Source of the DNA: Tupaia tana
Taxonomy: Eukaryota > Chordata > Mammalia > Scandentia > Tupaiidae
Assembly: GCA_026018925.1 (NCBI GenBank)
Contig: JAKSZU010000002.1
Coordinates: 153,876,540 to 153,940,539 of the forward strand
Direction of reading: 5' to 3'
Length of the DNA: 64,000 nucleotides
The translations under genes and the position numbers were made by a program. How positions within the stretch are numbered: position 1 is the stretch's first letter; the number at the start of each line of letters is the position of its first letter. The notes under the pieces were generated by a model. The model searched no databases. It was given only the letters and a program-made list of their open reading frames with translations, and had not been told where the DNA came from. This document shows positions 10,848-23,046 of this stretch, piece by piece.

Positions 10848-13624
10848 GTGAAACTGGGGGGAGGTGCAAGAATGGAGCTCCGGCTGCATACACTGCCTGC
10901 AAAACCGGGCTGGGTTGTTGCCAAGAGCTGCCGCCCTGGAATGCAAACCTGGGGTGCCTAAGATAATGGATAAGACAGAGAAAGGCAGTGGTAAGACCGG
11001 AAGCACTCAGAAAGAACTAGAGCAAAGTATGGGGATTTTCTTCTCTCCTTAAATTTGTATTTATTACATGGGTGATTGCTTGTTTAATACACAGAGAGAA
11101 GAGTTAACGATTGATGGTTCTAGGCATCTGTATTATGATCGGAAGTCAAAAGGAAATCTGTGTAGCTGTTGATGAGGTTTTTTCAGATTGTGGGGGTGTT
11201 GTATGTGACTAATTAGAAAGCCCTGAGAAATCTGTGTTGAAACTGATGCTTGTCATATTTAAGTAACAAAGTAAGTTCAGGGATTGTGACTTAATAGTCT
11301 TCATCTTCTAATGATTACTCTTCTGATGATGGTGTGTTATTGTGGGGTTCCTTTTGAAGATGTCTGGCTCAAATGGTTACATCTGATTTTTTGTTGTTGC
11401 TGTGAATAATGTAAGAATACAATATCGGAGGGACATTGTGCCTCGGAGTTCATGGGATTAATTTTTTTAGGCATAGTATGTGCACAGGAGACCCCTAGTT
11501 CTATGCAGTAACAGATTCTGTCTGAAGAGATTTTATCTGAAATCTCTAGGTATATTTTTAAGTCAGTGAATGATATATAAAAGTGGACATGCAAAGCTGG
11601 TGCTCTTTTTTTGGTAAGAATTTTTTTTTCCTAACTCGTAGGGCTTTCCTTTGTTTTTAAAAGGAAAAACCGACATATTGGGGATAGTTCATGAAAAAAA
11701 ACAATATTAAAATTTTTACATTATTTATCTATCCACTGCCAAATAAAAAGCATGCATAAGCCAACTCATACGCTAAATATTTCATGCTAGTTTCCCTTCT
11801 ATAAAATAGCAAAGAAAATGTGAGCAACCTGAAAGTGCCTTATAAGGAGACAGAGTTTTTATGTACAATTGTGCTTTTACTTGGCCTTTAACACTTTGAA
11901 GAGAAGGCACAGGTCTGCAGACTCTTTTTCTATTCACACTCACTGTCTTGCAATGCTACGGAGCACATCTCCAAGTATAGCTGTGTTTATAAATGTTGAA
12001 TCAGACCATTTCTGAGCCACAGCAGGTCAAGAATCTCCAAGGTTGTTTTTATTTCTGATCTGGACGAAAGCAATAATTAACAGACTCGGATGGCTTCACG
12101 GTAGCTCCCCGCCCAGTGTACACACCAAAGACAGTACTGTCGCAATGCACCGTGTCGTGGTACCATTTTAGACAGCCAACATAAGCGAGGAAACAGAAGT
12201 TTCTAAAGTAATCTAGATGCTCTAGAAAGCCCAGAGTCAACAAATGGCACTTCTGAGTTATTTTAATGAAGGGAAGCAGCTTTCACCAGATCACCCTCTC
12301 TCATGTGACCTGGGATGTCTATGTTAGTCTTTTACTGCCACTCTTAAAAACAACAACAAAAATCACTGGGGCTCAGATCCCAGGAGACTCTGTAATTAAG
12401 GCCAGCTAGTTAAGTGAAATACAAGATTCTTGTCCTCTACTGCAAACAACACTTGTTTGAGCATTTTCAAAGCCGGAAAGGAGCAAAATAACACAGAATC
12501 ACTGTAAGAAAATAGGTCTTTTAAAAAAAAAAAAGAAAAAAAAAAAAACTCTCTGCTGGTTAAATCTATAGAGAGCTCTGATGTTTTGTAAACTGGAAGA
12601 ATGTAGAAAGTCAGGTCTATTCCGTCCAGGTTAGAGACCGCAGCTGCCTACTGAACTACTGGTGGCTATTGCCCCTGCTAAGTGATTCATAAGGACACAC
12701 GCAAATGTCCACTTTCTCGAGTTGAAAGTAACTTCTATTTTCTTCATCTCGCTATTAGGCAATCTCTGTGATGACATTTATAAAAGAAACTTGAAATGCC
12801 TAGAGTACTTCTTTTAGAAAGGGGCGTAGAGCTTTAGCATTCCCGTTTTACCAGCTTCATAGTCTCCTTTGCCAGCCAGCTGGGCATCTCCTGGCGTCTC
12901 TGTGCTCACCATATAAAGCTAGCAGATGGCATAACTTCAGATCCTGCCTGATATAGGCCCTCGAGCAAGGGAAGAAAAGAATTCTGTCCGTCAAGACACA
13001 TTCCCATATACAGTGATCTGACTGACTTCGCAGGGCTCCTTGTTACCCTTGGCTGGTCCAGGTATGGTTGGCAAGCACTCTGGTTCACGGTGATGCCTTA
13101 TGATCGGTGGCTTTAGTACTATCAGAGAAATGAAGCCTCGTGCAAGAGAAATTGGTCTTTTATGAACAAATGCCCCTCAAAGAACCACGTTCAGCTACTT
13201 TGAAGCAGTAAACGATCGTCTTTCTTCCGCACTGTACCCCTTCCCGCCAGCTCCCGCCATTTGACGCAACATACATCCCGTCAATATTCCCCTCAATGCT
13301 TAAAAAGCATTATTTATTTAATTTTGTCGTTGTGATTTTTTTTTACATTTTTTTTCATTATTTTATTGATTCACAAAATGCATTAAACCAAAACTCTGGA
13401 CAAAGTTAGAATCTAGTTACAAGTGCACTGTAATTTTCTACTGAAACATTTAAAATTAATTCATTAATTTACATTCATTCCCTGAGCATTGCCAGGGCAT
13501 ACAAAATGTGATTTCCCATCCAAAATATACGGCATAGTGGCTTAATCATACATGTTATCATCATCAATTTTCTGTTTCTAGTTTTTTATGTATATAACCC
13601 CTATTTCTCACCCTCTGTGATTGA

Positions 13625-13771
13625 TATTTTTTTTTAATTTGCTACAGGGCACATGCACTCAGCAGAGAGAGAAAGGGAAAGTGAGAACGCAAGCTGCCAG
13701 GTTTGGGACTGGAACCACGGTTGGCCATAGAGGAGTCCAGCACCTTAACCACCACATTACCTGCTGGCCCT
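13625..13771 (-). mobile_element. tRNA-derived SINE, type B, inverted
   Basis: Short inverted copy ending in ACCTGCTGGCCC, with an inverted B box GGGACTGGAACC and a T run at the left. Confidence 0.8.
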
Positions 13772-14267
13772 TTCCTTCAATGTTTCCACTGTAGGAAAAG
13801 TCTAGAATGAAGAGATTCAAAAAGGTTGCGCAACTTACCCAAATTTGTATTACTAGGAAGTACTAAATATTAATTAAAAGAAGATTGGAATCTTGATTGT
13901 AAATTCAACATTACTTTCATCCCTCCACTGCAATCTGCCGTTTCTATTGAGTCCAAAGCCTCAAGTGCATGAGACACATCTACTCTCAAAGAATTACAGT
14001 TTAGCAAGGCAAATGCTATAGATGCTCTATCATCATGTTAACCACATTTTAAAACAGTAACTACTGTTTTCTCTGTATGCTAGGACTCTGGATTGTCTAT
14101 GTCGTTCAGTAGTTTAGTAATTTAGACTAGTAAAGAGCAAATGTATTTCTCTATATCTGAGCATTTCAGAATATAGTTTGAATAAAAACTAGTCCCCACT
14201 TCATTCTAGAAATGAGGTATCTTAACAGACTACTTAATTAAAAATTAAAGGATAAAAGTAATTATTA

Positions 14268-14446
14268 CTGGGGGAGGCAGGTGGCATGGAGCTTAAGGCA
14301 CTGGACTCCCACATGGCTGACCATGGTTCAAGTCCTGGACCTGGCGACTTGCTTTCTCATTTTCTCTCTCCCTCTCTCACTCTCTCTATGTCGCTCTCAG
14401 GTCACATTAAAAATGATAATAATAAAATTAAATAAATAATTCTAAA
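14268..14446 (+). mobile_element. tRNA-derived SINE, type B
   Basis: Head GGCAGGTGGCATGGAGCTTAAGG, B-box-like GGTTCAAGTCC, a CT-rich stretch and an A/T tail. The target duplication AAAAGTAATTAT appears before (about 14255) and after (about 14445). Confidence 0.85.
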
Positions 14447-14813
14447 AAAGTAATTATCACCATAAGTAGGTAAGCAATCTATTAAAACAATAACTTTGAA
14501 TCAGTGAATTTTATATAAATATGTTTGTGCAAATATCAGTTGTCTAGTGCTGGGCTTAGCCATGATTTGAAAGAATAAAATAATAGCATTGAATGCTCTG
14601 GTTCAGCCTAAACTCAAACACAGGGTGAAATATTTACAAGCCGTATACTTACCTGGATAAATGGCTGAAATGATCATCGAGTAATAGTAGTCCAAAGTTT
14701 TTATCGCAGAAGAGAAGCCTGCTATTGAAACAATAAACTATAGACATGAAGAGATTAAGGAGCAATGCTGATTTGAAACCAGCTTTGTAACCACTGGACA
14801 TTCTTGTTTATAG

Positions 14814-14880
14814 ACAGTTGACCGACCGAAGGACTGGTACAAGACAATGTTTAAGCAGATCCACATGGTGCACAAGCCGG
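14814..14880 (+). CDS. SORBS2: SORBS2 exon, core of SoHo domain
   Basis: Encodes [20 protein letters not shown] then KP(D), the most conserved part of the sorbin-homology domain (the RPKDWYKxMFKQIH signature). The acceptor is GTTTATAG and the donor CCGG/GTACGT. Phase 0 in, phase 1 out. Both the long N-terminal exons and the alternative first exon at 10824 splice in here without shifting the frame. Confidence 0.96.
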
Positions 14881-15334
14881 GTACGTATGTCGTTTTCTGT
14901 TCCAGTCTCTGTGGGTTGAAAGATACATACACACGCTCCTCTTTTGCATAGGTTCTTCCCCAACAAACTCCATACCCCCTTTTTTCTTCACCATTCCTGC
15001 TTATTCTCCTTTACCAGCCCTCACATCACAGATGCCTCTGCCTCAACCCCCTGAGCTGCCAGGAAGCCTCTTAGGAGGCGTCCCTTGGAGGACTGCCGGG
15101 GACTCTGGTCCTTCAACCTAACCAGTGTGCTGTCTGCTTACACAGACTCCTCTGTCCACCTCACCAGCACCTTATCAAGACAGACTATAGGGAGGTCTGA
15201 TGAGCCTGCGCAGCACACGTGACGAGAGATCTTTAAAGTGTTTTTCTTAAAGAAATCTATTATCTGGAAGAGAAGGCTGCCTGGAGAAGTGAGGACAAGG
15301 GAATGACAGGGGTCTTCAAAAAGTTTATGGAAAA

Positions 15335-15426
15335 CCAGCCCATGGTGTGGTGGTTAGGGCAGTCGGCTCCCACATGACCGACTGGGTGATTTGAGTCTGG
15401 ACCCAGTGACTTAAAAAACATGCCAG

Positions 15427-15466
<40 letters not shown>

Positions 15467-15510
15467 CCAAAATCTCGATAGGAGAATGGAGGAGAAGGGA
15501 TTGTAGCAAA
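15335..15510 (+). mobile_element. SINE, truncated at 3' end, inserted in a MITE
   Basis: Head CCAGCCCATGGTGTGGTGG, then a long GT run, then CCCAAAATCTCGATAGGAG and AGAAGGGATTGTAGC. It stops there, lacking the CT-rich part and A tail. Confidence 0.65.
15429..15465 (+). repeat. (GT)18 microsatellite
   Basis: An uninterrupted GT run expanded inside the SINE, where other copies have GCGTGTGCGTG. Confidence 0.95.
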
Positions 15511-15796
15511 GTTCATTTGTATTTTAATTCCTTTCTTCCCAAAATTTTTCGAAGTGCCCTCGCGTGCCCTCACTTTGTACATTATGAAGAGAGCGGCCAG
15601 GCAAAAATGTTATAGACAGGGAAGGTCTGCAGAGGCTCAGCACGAGCAATATTTGAAAATAGAAAGTGGACTTACATACTAGGAAAAATACATAGATTCT
15701 CTTACAAACGTCTGTTGTTTCTCTGAAGTTCTGCTGACTTGTGATGATATGGTGACCGAGTCTATATTACCATAATATTTATGTTTCGTTTTCTAG

Positions 15797-15841
15797 ATGA
15801 TGACACAGACATGTATAACACTCCTTACACATATAACGCAG
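15797..15841 (+). CDS. SORBS2: SORBS2 small exon, end of SoHo domain
   Basis: 45-nt exon encoding (D)DDTDMYNTPYTYNA(G), the acidic and Tyr-rich end of the sorbin-homology segment. The acceptor is GTTTTCTAG and the donor GCAG/GTAGGA. Phase 1 in and out, so it could be skipped without a frameshift. Confidence 0.94.
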
Positions 15842-16515
15842 GTAGGACGGGCTTCTTTGCTTGCTGTGAATGTTAACGTTGGACAGTGTTTGGGAGAAAG
15901 ACGCAATCCCTGTTTTTTTTAATTACTCCGTTGGAGCATGTGTTTTCCGTCTATACAGTGAAGAGTATGCTTTGTTTCTTTTCTCAGGGCATGCATAACA
16001 ACAGGATTGATCTTTTTTCATGGAAATGAGAACGAATACTGTATTATCTCATTCATTCCCACTGTTAGTTTATTCTCTGCTTCAGGAATGTTTAACCAAA
16101 GTGTGAAGGCCAGTCTGAAAGAACAGACTGTAACCCCGGTACAAAATAAGATAAAGATCTTCTTTTATCAGCAGAGACTGAATACAGTTGCGTAAGATCT
16201 TCCAGATACACTTCACAAAAAAACAAGCCAAGCCAAGTATTTTGTGACCTTGTCCATGTTTTGGCTTGAAAATGCAACCATTCATTGAAAGATTTGAAAA
16301 ATCCCACTTGGCTGAGGCGTTTTTTCTGACTCCGAGTTGCCAATGGTCGTGATGAGAGGATTTCAGTTCTGGGCATTTCCTGGTGGAATTGAGTGTGTTG
16401 GTAGCCTGGAATGAGGGATCGTAAACATCACTTTCTCTTAAATATTGCACCAAGGGACTCCTCCTAGGGCCCCTCTCACTACCCAGCCTCAAGCATGCTG
16501 CTGCATGGTTGTCTT

Positions 16516-16528
16516 CCCCCCCCCCCCC
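16516..16528 (+). repeat. C13 homopolymer
   Basis: A run of 13 C followed by more pyrimidines. G-rich on the opposite strand. Confidence 0.9.
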
Positions 16529-16802
16529 TTTTCCCCTTTCTTCAGAACAAGTTCCAAGGTTCAGATAGGCAAAGGATCCCCTTGTCAGTCTAACTACAGA
16601 ACCATTGAGGCTTCTTGGTCCTTGACACCCAAAGACCAGCACTCAGACCTGCTGTTAGGGATTTTGCTCTAGTCACCAAACATAAATAAAAGAAAAAGGA
16701 GTAAAACACGCTTAGCAAGTTTTAACACCTCTGGTATTAGTTCCTGGCTTCTCCAAATAATTCCAGGAGACCTGCTAAGATGTTCCCCCTCAGCTTTTTA
16801 TT

Positions 16803-17092
16803 CCTTTTTTTGTTTTTTTTAATTTTTGTTAGAGGGCATGTGTGCTTGCCAGAGAGACACAGAGAGAGAGAGAGAGAGGCACGCCTCCCCCACTCCTCAC
16901 CCCCCCCCCCACACACACACAGAAGATGTTCATGCCACAATCTCTTCTCCTCCATTTCTCCCTCCTGCAGGAATTTCGTGCACGCATGCACACATGCCTG
17001 GTGTGTTTCTCAGGCTGCCAGGTCTGGTACTCCAACTGTGCTGTTGGCCATGTGGGATCTACCCACCTCAGCCACCAGACCATGGGCTGCCT
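16803..17092 (-). mobile_element. SINE, type C, inverted
   Basis: T-rich left end, GAGGGCATGTGTGCTTGCC, a GA run, a C-rich and CA-rich insertion, then an arm with GCCATGTGGGATCTACCC and a final GACCATGGGCTG. The C/CA block at about 16900-16920 is a private expansion. Confidence 0.7.
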
Positions 17093-17489
17093 CTCTCCCT
17101 ACTTTTAGTCCTGGCCACAGGTACACTAAACTCACTCCCCTTATTTAGCTGAAAGTCCAAGTCTGATTTGGAATCCAGGCAACACTGTAAGTGCAAACTT
17201 TGCCTCTTTTCATCAGTCAAGGAAACTTGCACAAACTTCCAGAAAGAAGCAGACGAGAACAAAAAGACTTAGCCTCAGAGACTGAGGCTGTGGGGAATTT
17301 AGAATCTGTATAATTTTTTGAATATGAAAGTCTGTATCACATGATTAACTAGTAAAGTAAATAGCAGTGAGGTATTACTGTATGGAGCCCGATGCGTTTT
17401 ATCATTTAATCAGTAGATAAGGCAACTGCAGCTAGTCTTTTTCTACTGATATGCCATTCTACTTCTTTAAATCTTGTACTGGTTTTGCC

Positions 17490-17815
17490 TTTTTTTTTTT
17501 CCCCTATGCCATCTCTGCCACTTTCTCCTCCCCACCTAATGGAACTAAATCTTCAGGACTAACCTACACCCATGGGTTCTATAATATCTTCTCTGACCCA
17601 TCTACCGTCTTCAAACATCCTTTCATTTTTAATATGTCTTTTCCTCATTTTGTCTTTATCATCTGTAACCAGTTACTTTTTGTCATCATTCTGTCCCTGT
17701 CTCATTTCCCAGATGTGCTGTAAGCTTACCAAGGGCTTATATTTCCTTCTGAGTATCATCTCACAGGCACAGTGTGTTCAATACTCTGTTTGATAATTGC
17801 CCTATGTGAATCAGA
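17490..17815 (+). mobile_element. Probable L2 fragment
   Basis: The ordering of CTCATTTCCC, AGATGTGCTGTAAGCTT and AAGGGC resembles the 3' part of ancient mammalian L2. It is highly diverged, so the label is tentative. Confidence 0.4.
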
Positions 17816-18215
17816 ATTCTTATAGGATCAGAAGATGCTGGGAAACAGTTCTCAACAAGTTTAACCTTCTTCTGAAACCTTAACTATGTCATTAACTCAT
17901 ATGATCCAGGAAAATTTTGCTGAGTGCCTGTAAGTTGATTCCTAGGGCCAGTCTCAATTATTACTGATCCCAAAATGATTGATGAAAACTTACTGTGTTC
18001 CGTGCTTGTGATAAATCCATAATTAATTATGAGTAATTAGCAAATCAATACACTAACAAAGAATATATCGTATCTAATGTATGCATTATGAATATACTTA
18101 CTGATCATATTTTTGGCAACATCCTTGGATGTTTTAAAGAGTATGAATAATCTAGTGCACTTTTGAAATGGTATTTGCTTCTGTTTTTGGTTTGTGTTTG
18201 TTCTTTTCATGTTAG

Positions 18216-18405
18216 GGCTGTACAACCCACCCTACACGGCTCAGTCGCACCCGGCTGCAAAGACCCAGACCTACAGACCTCTCTCCAAAAGCCACTCTGA
18301 CAACGGCACCGATGCCTTTAAAGACGCGCCTCCTCCAGTGCCTCCCCCACAGGTTCCGCCTCCAGTCCCACCCATGCGTCCCAGAGACTGGTCTTCAACA
18401 GAAAA
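18216..18405 (+). CDS. SORBS2: SORBS2 exon, proline-rich linker
   Basis: Encodes (G)[20 protein letters not shown], then [16 protein letters not shown] and a polyproline run [20 protein letters not shown] before DWSSTE(K). The polyproline segment is a likely ligand for SH3 or EVH1 domains, possibly of the protein's own SH3 modules. The acceptor is TTCATGTTAG and the donor AAAA/GTAAGG. Phase 1 in, phase 2 out. The next exon supplies G to finish the Lys codon. Confidence 0.96.
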
Positions 18406-18732
18406 GTAAGGCCCTTGCCCCCAAAGGGGCCTGTTTTTAGCTTAGGATTTAAAAAGTATCATAACAGATCACATGAAATCTAGGCAAAGAATCAGTGCCT
18501 ACCTTACAGAGAGAATCAATGCATACACTTACTAATCCACACATATACATTCCCCAACTTATGATCACTCAATTTAAGATTTTTCAAGTTTACAATGGTG
18601 TGAAAGCAATATGCATTCAGTAGAAACTATACTTTGACGTTTCTCAGGTTAGTGATGAGAGGTATGATACTCTTTCATGATGTTGCAAAATGGAAGCAAG
18701 CCATTCAGTTTTTCACTTTCAATATTTATTTC

Positions 18733-18986
18733 AATATTTTATATATGTATGTGTCGATATATATACACTCACTGAAGAAGAGAGGAACAGTGAGAGGTAA
18801 AGTGAGAAAATACCCCCCAAGAAGGATGGCCACACCATAATCCTTTCTCCTCCATTCTCTTCCTGGGATCTTGGGCACACACACACACATGCCCAGCATG
18901 AATTTCAAGTCACTGAGTCTGGGACTTGAACCACAGTCGTCCATGTGGGAGTCTAGCAACATAACTGCTACACTATGTGTCAGCCC
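18733..18986 (-). mobile_element. tRNA-derived SINE, type A, inverted
   Basis: Core CCATAATCCTTTCTCCTCC and inverted head GTGTCAGCCC are recognisable. TTCAATATT-like direct repeats lie at both edges. Confidence 0.75.
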
Positions 18987-19289
18987 TGCAATATTCAATA
19001 CATTAAAAGAGATATGCAACACTTTATTATAAAATAGACATTGTGTTAGATGGTTTTGCCCAACTGTGGGCTCACGTAACTGTTCTGAGTGCATTGAAGG
19101 TAGACTAAGCTAAGCTCTGATGTTCAGTAGGTGAAGTGTATTAAATGCATTTTCTTTTTATTTAATAATTATTTGTTTAATTCTTTAACGGTCATTGAAT
19201 ACCCATTATGCACCAGATAAATTCTAGATAATGAATCTAACACAAAAGTAAATGAAACAATTTTTTTAACCTCCTGAAGCTTAAAAAGA

Positions 19290-19548
19290 AATTATTATTT
19301 TTAATTGCTAGAGGGCACATATACTCTCCAGACAGAGACACAGAAAGAGAGGGAGAAAGCATGTCCCCTCCATGATGGGAAGTGGTCATGCTGTAATCTT
19401 TTGTCTTCCCTTTCTTCATACTGTTGCGATTTTGGAAATGTATCTATGTGTACCCAGCATGTTTCTCAAGCCATTGTGGGTGGGACTTAAACTGCTGTTG
19501 GCCATGTGGGATCCAGCTCCTTTAACCACGAGGCCAAGGGGCTAACCC
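19290..19548 (-). mobile_element. SINE, type C, inverted
   Basis: GCTAGAGGGCACATATACTC at the left, CAAGCCATTG in the middle and GCCATGTGGGATCCAGCTCC at the right, ending in CCAAGGGGCTAACCC. Typical type C arms. Confidence 0.7.
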
Positions 19549-20084
19549 GAAATGTACTTTTCATTTAAGTTATTTTTAGTTTAAGATGGGTATAATAGGA
19601 CAAAACACATCACAAATCAAGGAGCATCTGGGCTATATTGACCTCTTCTACTGAGATTTCAGTCTTGATCCATAATATTGAAGTGCCCTAAGTTATACCT
19701 GAAATAATAGGGGCACAATCTCTACTTCTTAATCAATCAATGCATACAGGGGACAAATTACATAGAAATAATTAGCATGCATTTTCTTTGACATAGCAGA
19801 TTAGTAACTCTGCAACTGATTTTCAGTTTTCTTGGGTTGGAAGTATTAGTTCCATTAATAAACTATCTTTTTGAAAACAGTGAAAGTTATTAGTAAATTA
19901 TAAATGAGGTATTAGTTAATAAGTGTCTAACTGTGATTCATTTACACCAGCTTTTGAAACCGATACTAAGTTCTCTTTCTCCACTGGAATATTTTTGTAG
20001 CATTATATACACTACAATAAAAATTTATAAACACATGTTTAGTGTGTCAGAGTTTATTAGGATTATGATCATCATTCCTACTTA

Positions 20085-20275
20085 TAGGCAACCTTTATTG
20101 AGAGCTCATTATGAACCAAGCACTAGGCTAAGCATGTTTTCTGTACTATATCATTTAATTCTGAGAACTGCCCAATGAGCTAAGTTTGGTTATAGAAAGA
20201 CCCTGTGACTTAGAAAATTGAAGTGACTTATTCAGCTCATACAGTTAGGATGTCCGTGCTAGGAATCAAATTCAG
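20085..20275 (-). mobile_element. MIR-family fragment, inverted
   Basis: Features of an inverted MIR: CTCATTATGAACCAAGCACTA, a middle like TTTAATTCTGAGAACTGCCC, and CTTATTCAGCTCATACAGTT in place of the CCAAGGTCACACAGCT box. Old and diverged. Confidence 0.55.
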
Positions 20276-20427
20276 CACTGATTAAATTCAAAGCTTATAC
20301 TTTAATAATAATTAATAAATACAAATTTTTAAAAATTTTAATGCTGATGATTAAACATTATCTGTTATACTCACCCCAGAAAAATTTCATTCAATACCAT
20401 ATTGTAGTATTAAGAGTAATTGGTGGT

Positions 20428-20679
20428 GGGAACCAGCAGTTAGCGTAATGGCTATGTCGCTGGACTCCCACATAGTCGACCACGGTTCGCGTCCCGGACC
20501 CAGTGGCTTAAAACTCACACCGGGCACGTGTGCGTGCATGCCCAAGATCCCGAGAGGAGAATGGAGGAGAAGGGATTGCGGCGTGACCATCCCCCCTGGG
20601 GGGTGATTTCTCGCTTTCTGTTTCTCTTTCTCTCTCTGTCTGTCTTGTGAGCGCACACGCCCTATAGTGAAAACCTCTC

Positions 20680-20706
<27 letters not shown>
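20428..20706 (+). mobile_element. Young tRNA-derived SINE, type A, with perfect 16-bp target-site duplication
   Basis: Starts GGGAACCAGCAGTTAGCGTA. It has intact A-box-like and B-box-like (GGTTCGCGTCC) promoter segments, the GAGGAGAATGGAGG core, CCCCCTGGGGGG, a CT-rich part and CCTATAGTGAAAACCTCTC, followed by an A tail of over 20 nt. AAGAGTAATTGGTGGT flanks it perfectly at 412-427 and 707-722 (offset 20,000). It is one of the least decayed copies and can serve as the local reference for type A. Confidence 0.95.
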
Positions 20707-20711
<5 letters not shown>

Positions 20712-21741
20712 TAATTGGTGGTCATACAGGGTAGGGGATACCAGGAAAATAGACACAGCTCAAGTGTGAAGAGATTCCCATTTTAATACCAATCTACACA
20801 TGGTGAATCATGTGTTTAGAAAAGGTGATGTCTTAAAATTGAGAAATGATTCTCTAGACACAGAATAATATCCCTGACATCAAAATTTAAGGGATTTGCT
20901 GAATATTACTCATCAATTTAGTAGAAAGTTAGGACACACCCCTAATTCTATTCCTTAGACCGTTTCTATTTCGAACATGGCTTGGAGTCAGAATTTTATA
21001 GCACTCCATGGAATCAAAATTACTTCATTCGGGAGTCAGAAAAACCTCCATTCTCAAAAATAACGGACCCAAAGGAAGCCTTCTTCCTGGCCCCCAGCTA
21101 TCTAGAAAAGCTTGACTTTGTAAATGTCTTTCCTTGAAGTTTCACTTTCCAAGTCCTTCTTTGACAGCCTCTTGAAGGATATTGCTTCGGGAAAAAGAGC
21201 TGATTCCAGTGAGATTAAGAGTTGCCTGGTTCTTAAGACGAACACCAACGTGGGGTCTCCCCTGCCACAGTTTGCTCCTGTGCATGTCAGCTCAAGTGAC
21301 ACTGTTGTACTTTTCAGACAATTATGATGCCACATGCATGAAATAAGACCAAACATGGCGTGTGCATTGCTCCTTGTCACTTTGGATCCAGGATGCCAGG
21401 TCATACCGTGTGCGGTTAATCTCACACGTTTTAATGGAGCATACTGCTGCTTATTTTGAACAAAAGCAAATGCTGCTGCTATTAGTGACCCAGGTCACTC
21501 CTGCATGTCTGCAATCCTCTCACATGAGGTAGCAGAAGAATAGTCTTCAAAATAAAAAAAGAAAATATAATAAGAAATAGGAGAAATGCCTTTCTTTAAA
21601 TCACTTCCGTAAAACAAAACATGGTATTTTTTGTAGATCCACTTTTTTCCTAAGAGATTCTTTTAAAATTTTTCACTAAAATTAACTTTGAAAACTGACA
21701 GCAAGTGTTTTTATACAAGTGCTTTAAGCTTTTAGGATTTT

Positions 21742-21972
21742 GTTTTTAATTGTCAGGGAGCACATGTACTTGCTAGAGAGAGACCCAGAGAAAGATGGAC
21801 AGAAAGGGAGACAGCATCCCCCAATGGGGCATGGTCATATGCCACAATCCCCTCTCCATTTTTCTACCCTGGCAGGATTTGGGGCACACACATGCATACC
21901 CAGTGTGTTTTTCAAGCCAGCAGGGCCAGGATCCAACTCCCTTACCATTGGTCTACAGAGATGGCCCAGAAT
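21742..21972 (-). mobile_element. SINE, type C, inverted
   Basis: Left end GTCAGGGAGCACATGTACTTGC, core CACAATCCCCTCTCC, right arm AGCCAGCAGGGCCAGGATCC. Confidence 0.65.
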
Positions 21973-22009
21973 TCAGAATTATTTTAATGTGTCACTTGTT
22001 TATTTCTAG

Positions 22010-22124
22010 GCATGACTGGGATCCTCCAGACAGAAAAGTGGACACAAGAAAATTCCGATCCGAGCCAAGGAGTATTTTTGAATATGAACCTGGGAAGTCG
22101 TCAATCCTGCAGCATGAGAGACCA
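22010..22124 (+). CDS. SORBS2: SORBS2 exon ([15 protein letters not shown] segment)
   Basis: Encodes (K)[20 protein letters not shown], then [18 protein letters not shown], an invariant SORBS-family linker after the SoHo region. The acceptor is TTATTTCTAG and the donor CCA/GTAAGC. It takes one base from the previous exon and ends in phase 0. It is followed by the run of phase 0-0 cassette exons, so several isoforms can branch from its donor. Confidence 0.97.
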
Positions 22125-22328
22125 GTAAGCACTTGTCATTAAGCAGAATGTCAGTCCTCTAGGCTTTCAAGTTCCCCAAGTAAACCTGAATCTCTTATCC
22201 TTTGGCAATTTTCGTCACCAAGATCATTGATTTGCTTGTCATTAACAGCAAATTATGTTTACTTTATATCATTTGTGCATCTTGTCTTAGAATTGAAAGA
22301 TGCCCTCTCTAACACATTGTTCCTCTGA

Positions 22329-22330
<2 letters not shown>

Positions 22331-22367
<37 letters not shown>
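22331..22367 (+). repeat. (CA)n microsatellite
   Basis: About 14 perfect AC units, then an ATAT interruption and two more. Confidence 0.95.
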
Positions 22368-23046
22368 GGATTCATCTGATTTGCATATAACTGTATCTAT
22401 GCCTAGTCATGGACCTGAATTTAATTAAATGCAACACTTAATCGTTCTTCAACATTGCTAATGAGAAAAATCATTAGTTCATCTTCCCAATCCACGTAGA
22501 TACAGCCAGTTTCATCACCTGGTTGCCATGTTAGTTTCTTAGTATTTCTTTGGCTTCAAGAAACATTTTCCATATGCCCTTTTTATAATAACTTGTCTTA
22601 ATGAATTCTTATTAAATCCCTCTCAGGTAACAAAGCCTCAAGCTTCCTGGTTGATTGTCATTCTAGTGGATCAAGATTATATTTCACTTCACAGTATTTT
22701 TATTCCAATTATCTGTTTTCATTATATGCAAACAAAAAGATACATAAACATGAGAAAAACCACTTGGCTCTTCTAGTGCACGTTAGCAAATAGGTTCTTC
22801 CTTGGCTTTTTGCTTTTGATGTCCCAATCCTCTTTTCGGTGTCCTTTGCCTCCCCTCAAGATAAATGCCTTCAAGATCTCTTTGCAACTCTATAATTCAG
22901 CCTTTCCACTAAACCGACTTCTAGAAAAAGTCAATGACATTTGCAGTCTACTTTCATTCTTGCCTCAAAATCATCTTAGATGCCAGAGAACAGGAAAAAA
23001 GAGTTTTGTTAGCTTCTTCGAGAGTGCAAGATATCACATTATTATA

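Larger units (their letters stand above)
10848..14813. other. Intron, SINE-free up to 13624
   Basis: Holds an A-rich run at 12521-12549 and two SINEs at 13625 and 14268. Otherwise no exon, RNA gene or known repeat is recognised. The lack of SINEs over the first 2.8 kb contrasts with the rest of the window. Confidence 0.6.
15305..15566. mobile_element. Palindromic mariner-like MITE, TCTTCAAAAAGTTT family, copy 1, interrupted
   Basis: The left end GGGTCTTCAAAAAGTTTATGG and the right end AAATTTTTCGAAGTGCCCTC are inverted repeats of each other. They match the intact copy at 23047-23173. A SINE at about 15335-15510 sits between the halves. Confidence 0.6.
15842..18215. other. Intron between SoHo and proline-rich exons
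   Basis: 15842-16500 and 17100-17480 hold nothing recognised. The 186-codon antisense frame at 16082-16642 has no domain and no splice context, so I do not call it. Confidence 0.6.

Noticed and set aside
16082-16642. 186-codon open frame on - strand
   Set aside because: No recognisable domain and no conserved motif. Its length can arise by chance in a 64 kb window.
20428-20520. tRNA-like sequence with A-box-like and B-box-like segments
   Set aside because: It is the head of a SINE with long non-tRNA extension and A tail, repeated dozens of times. It shows no clear cloverleaf, so it is not a tRNA gene. The same applies to all SINE heads in the window.
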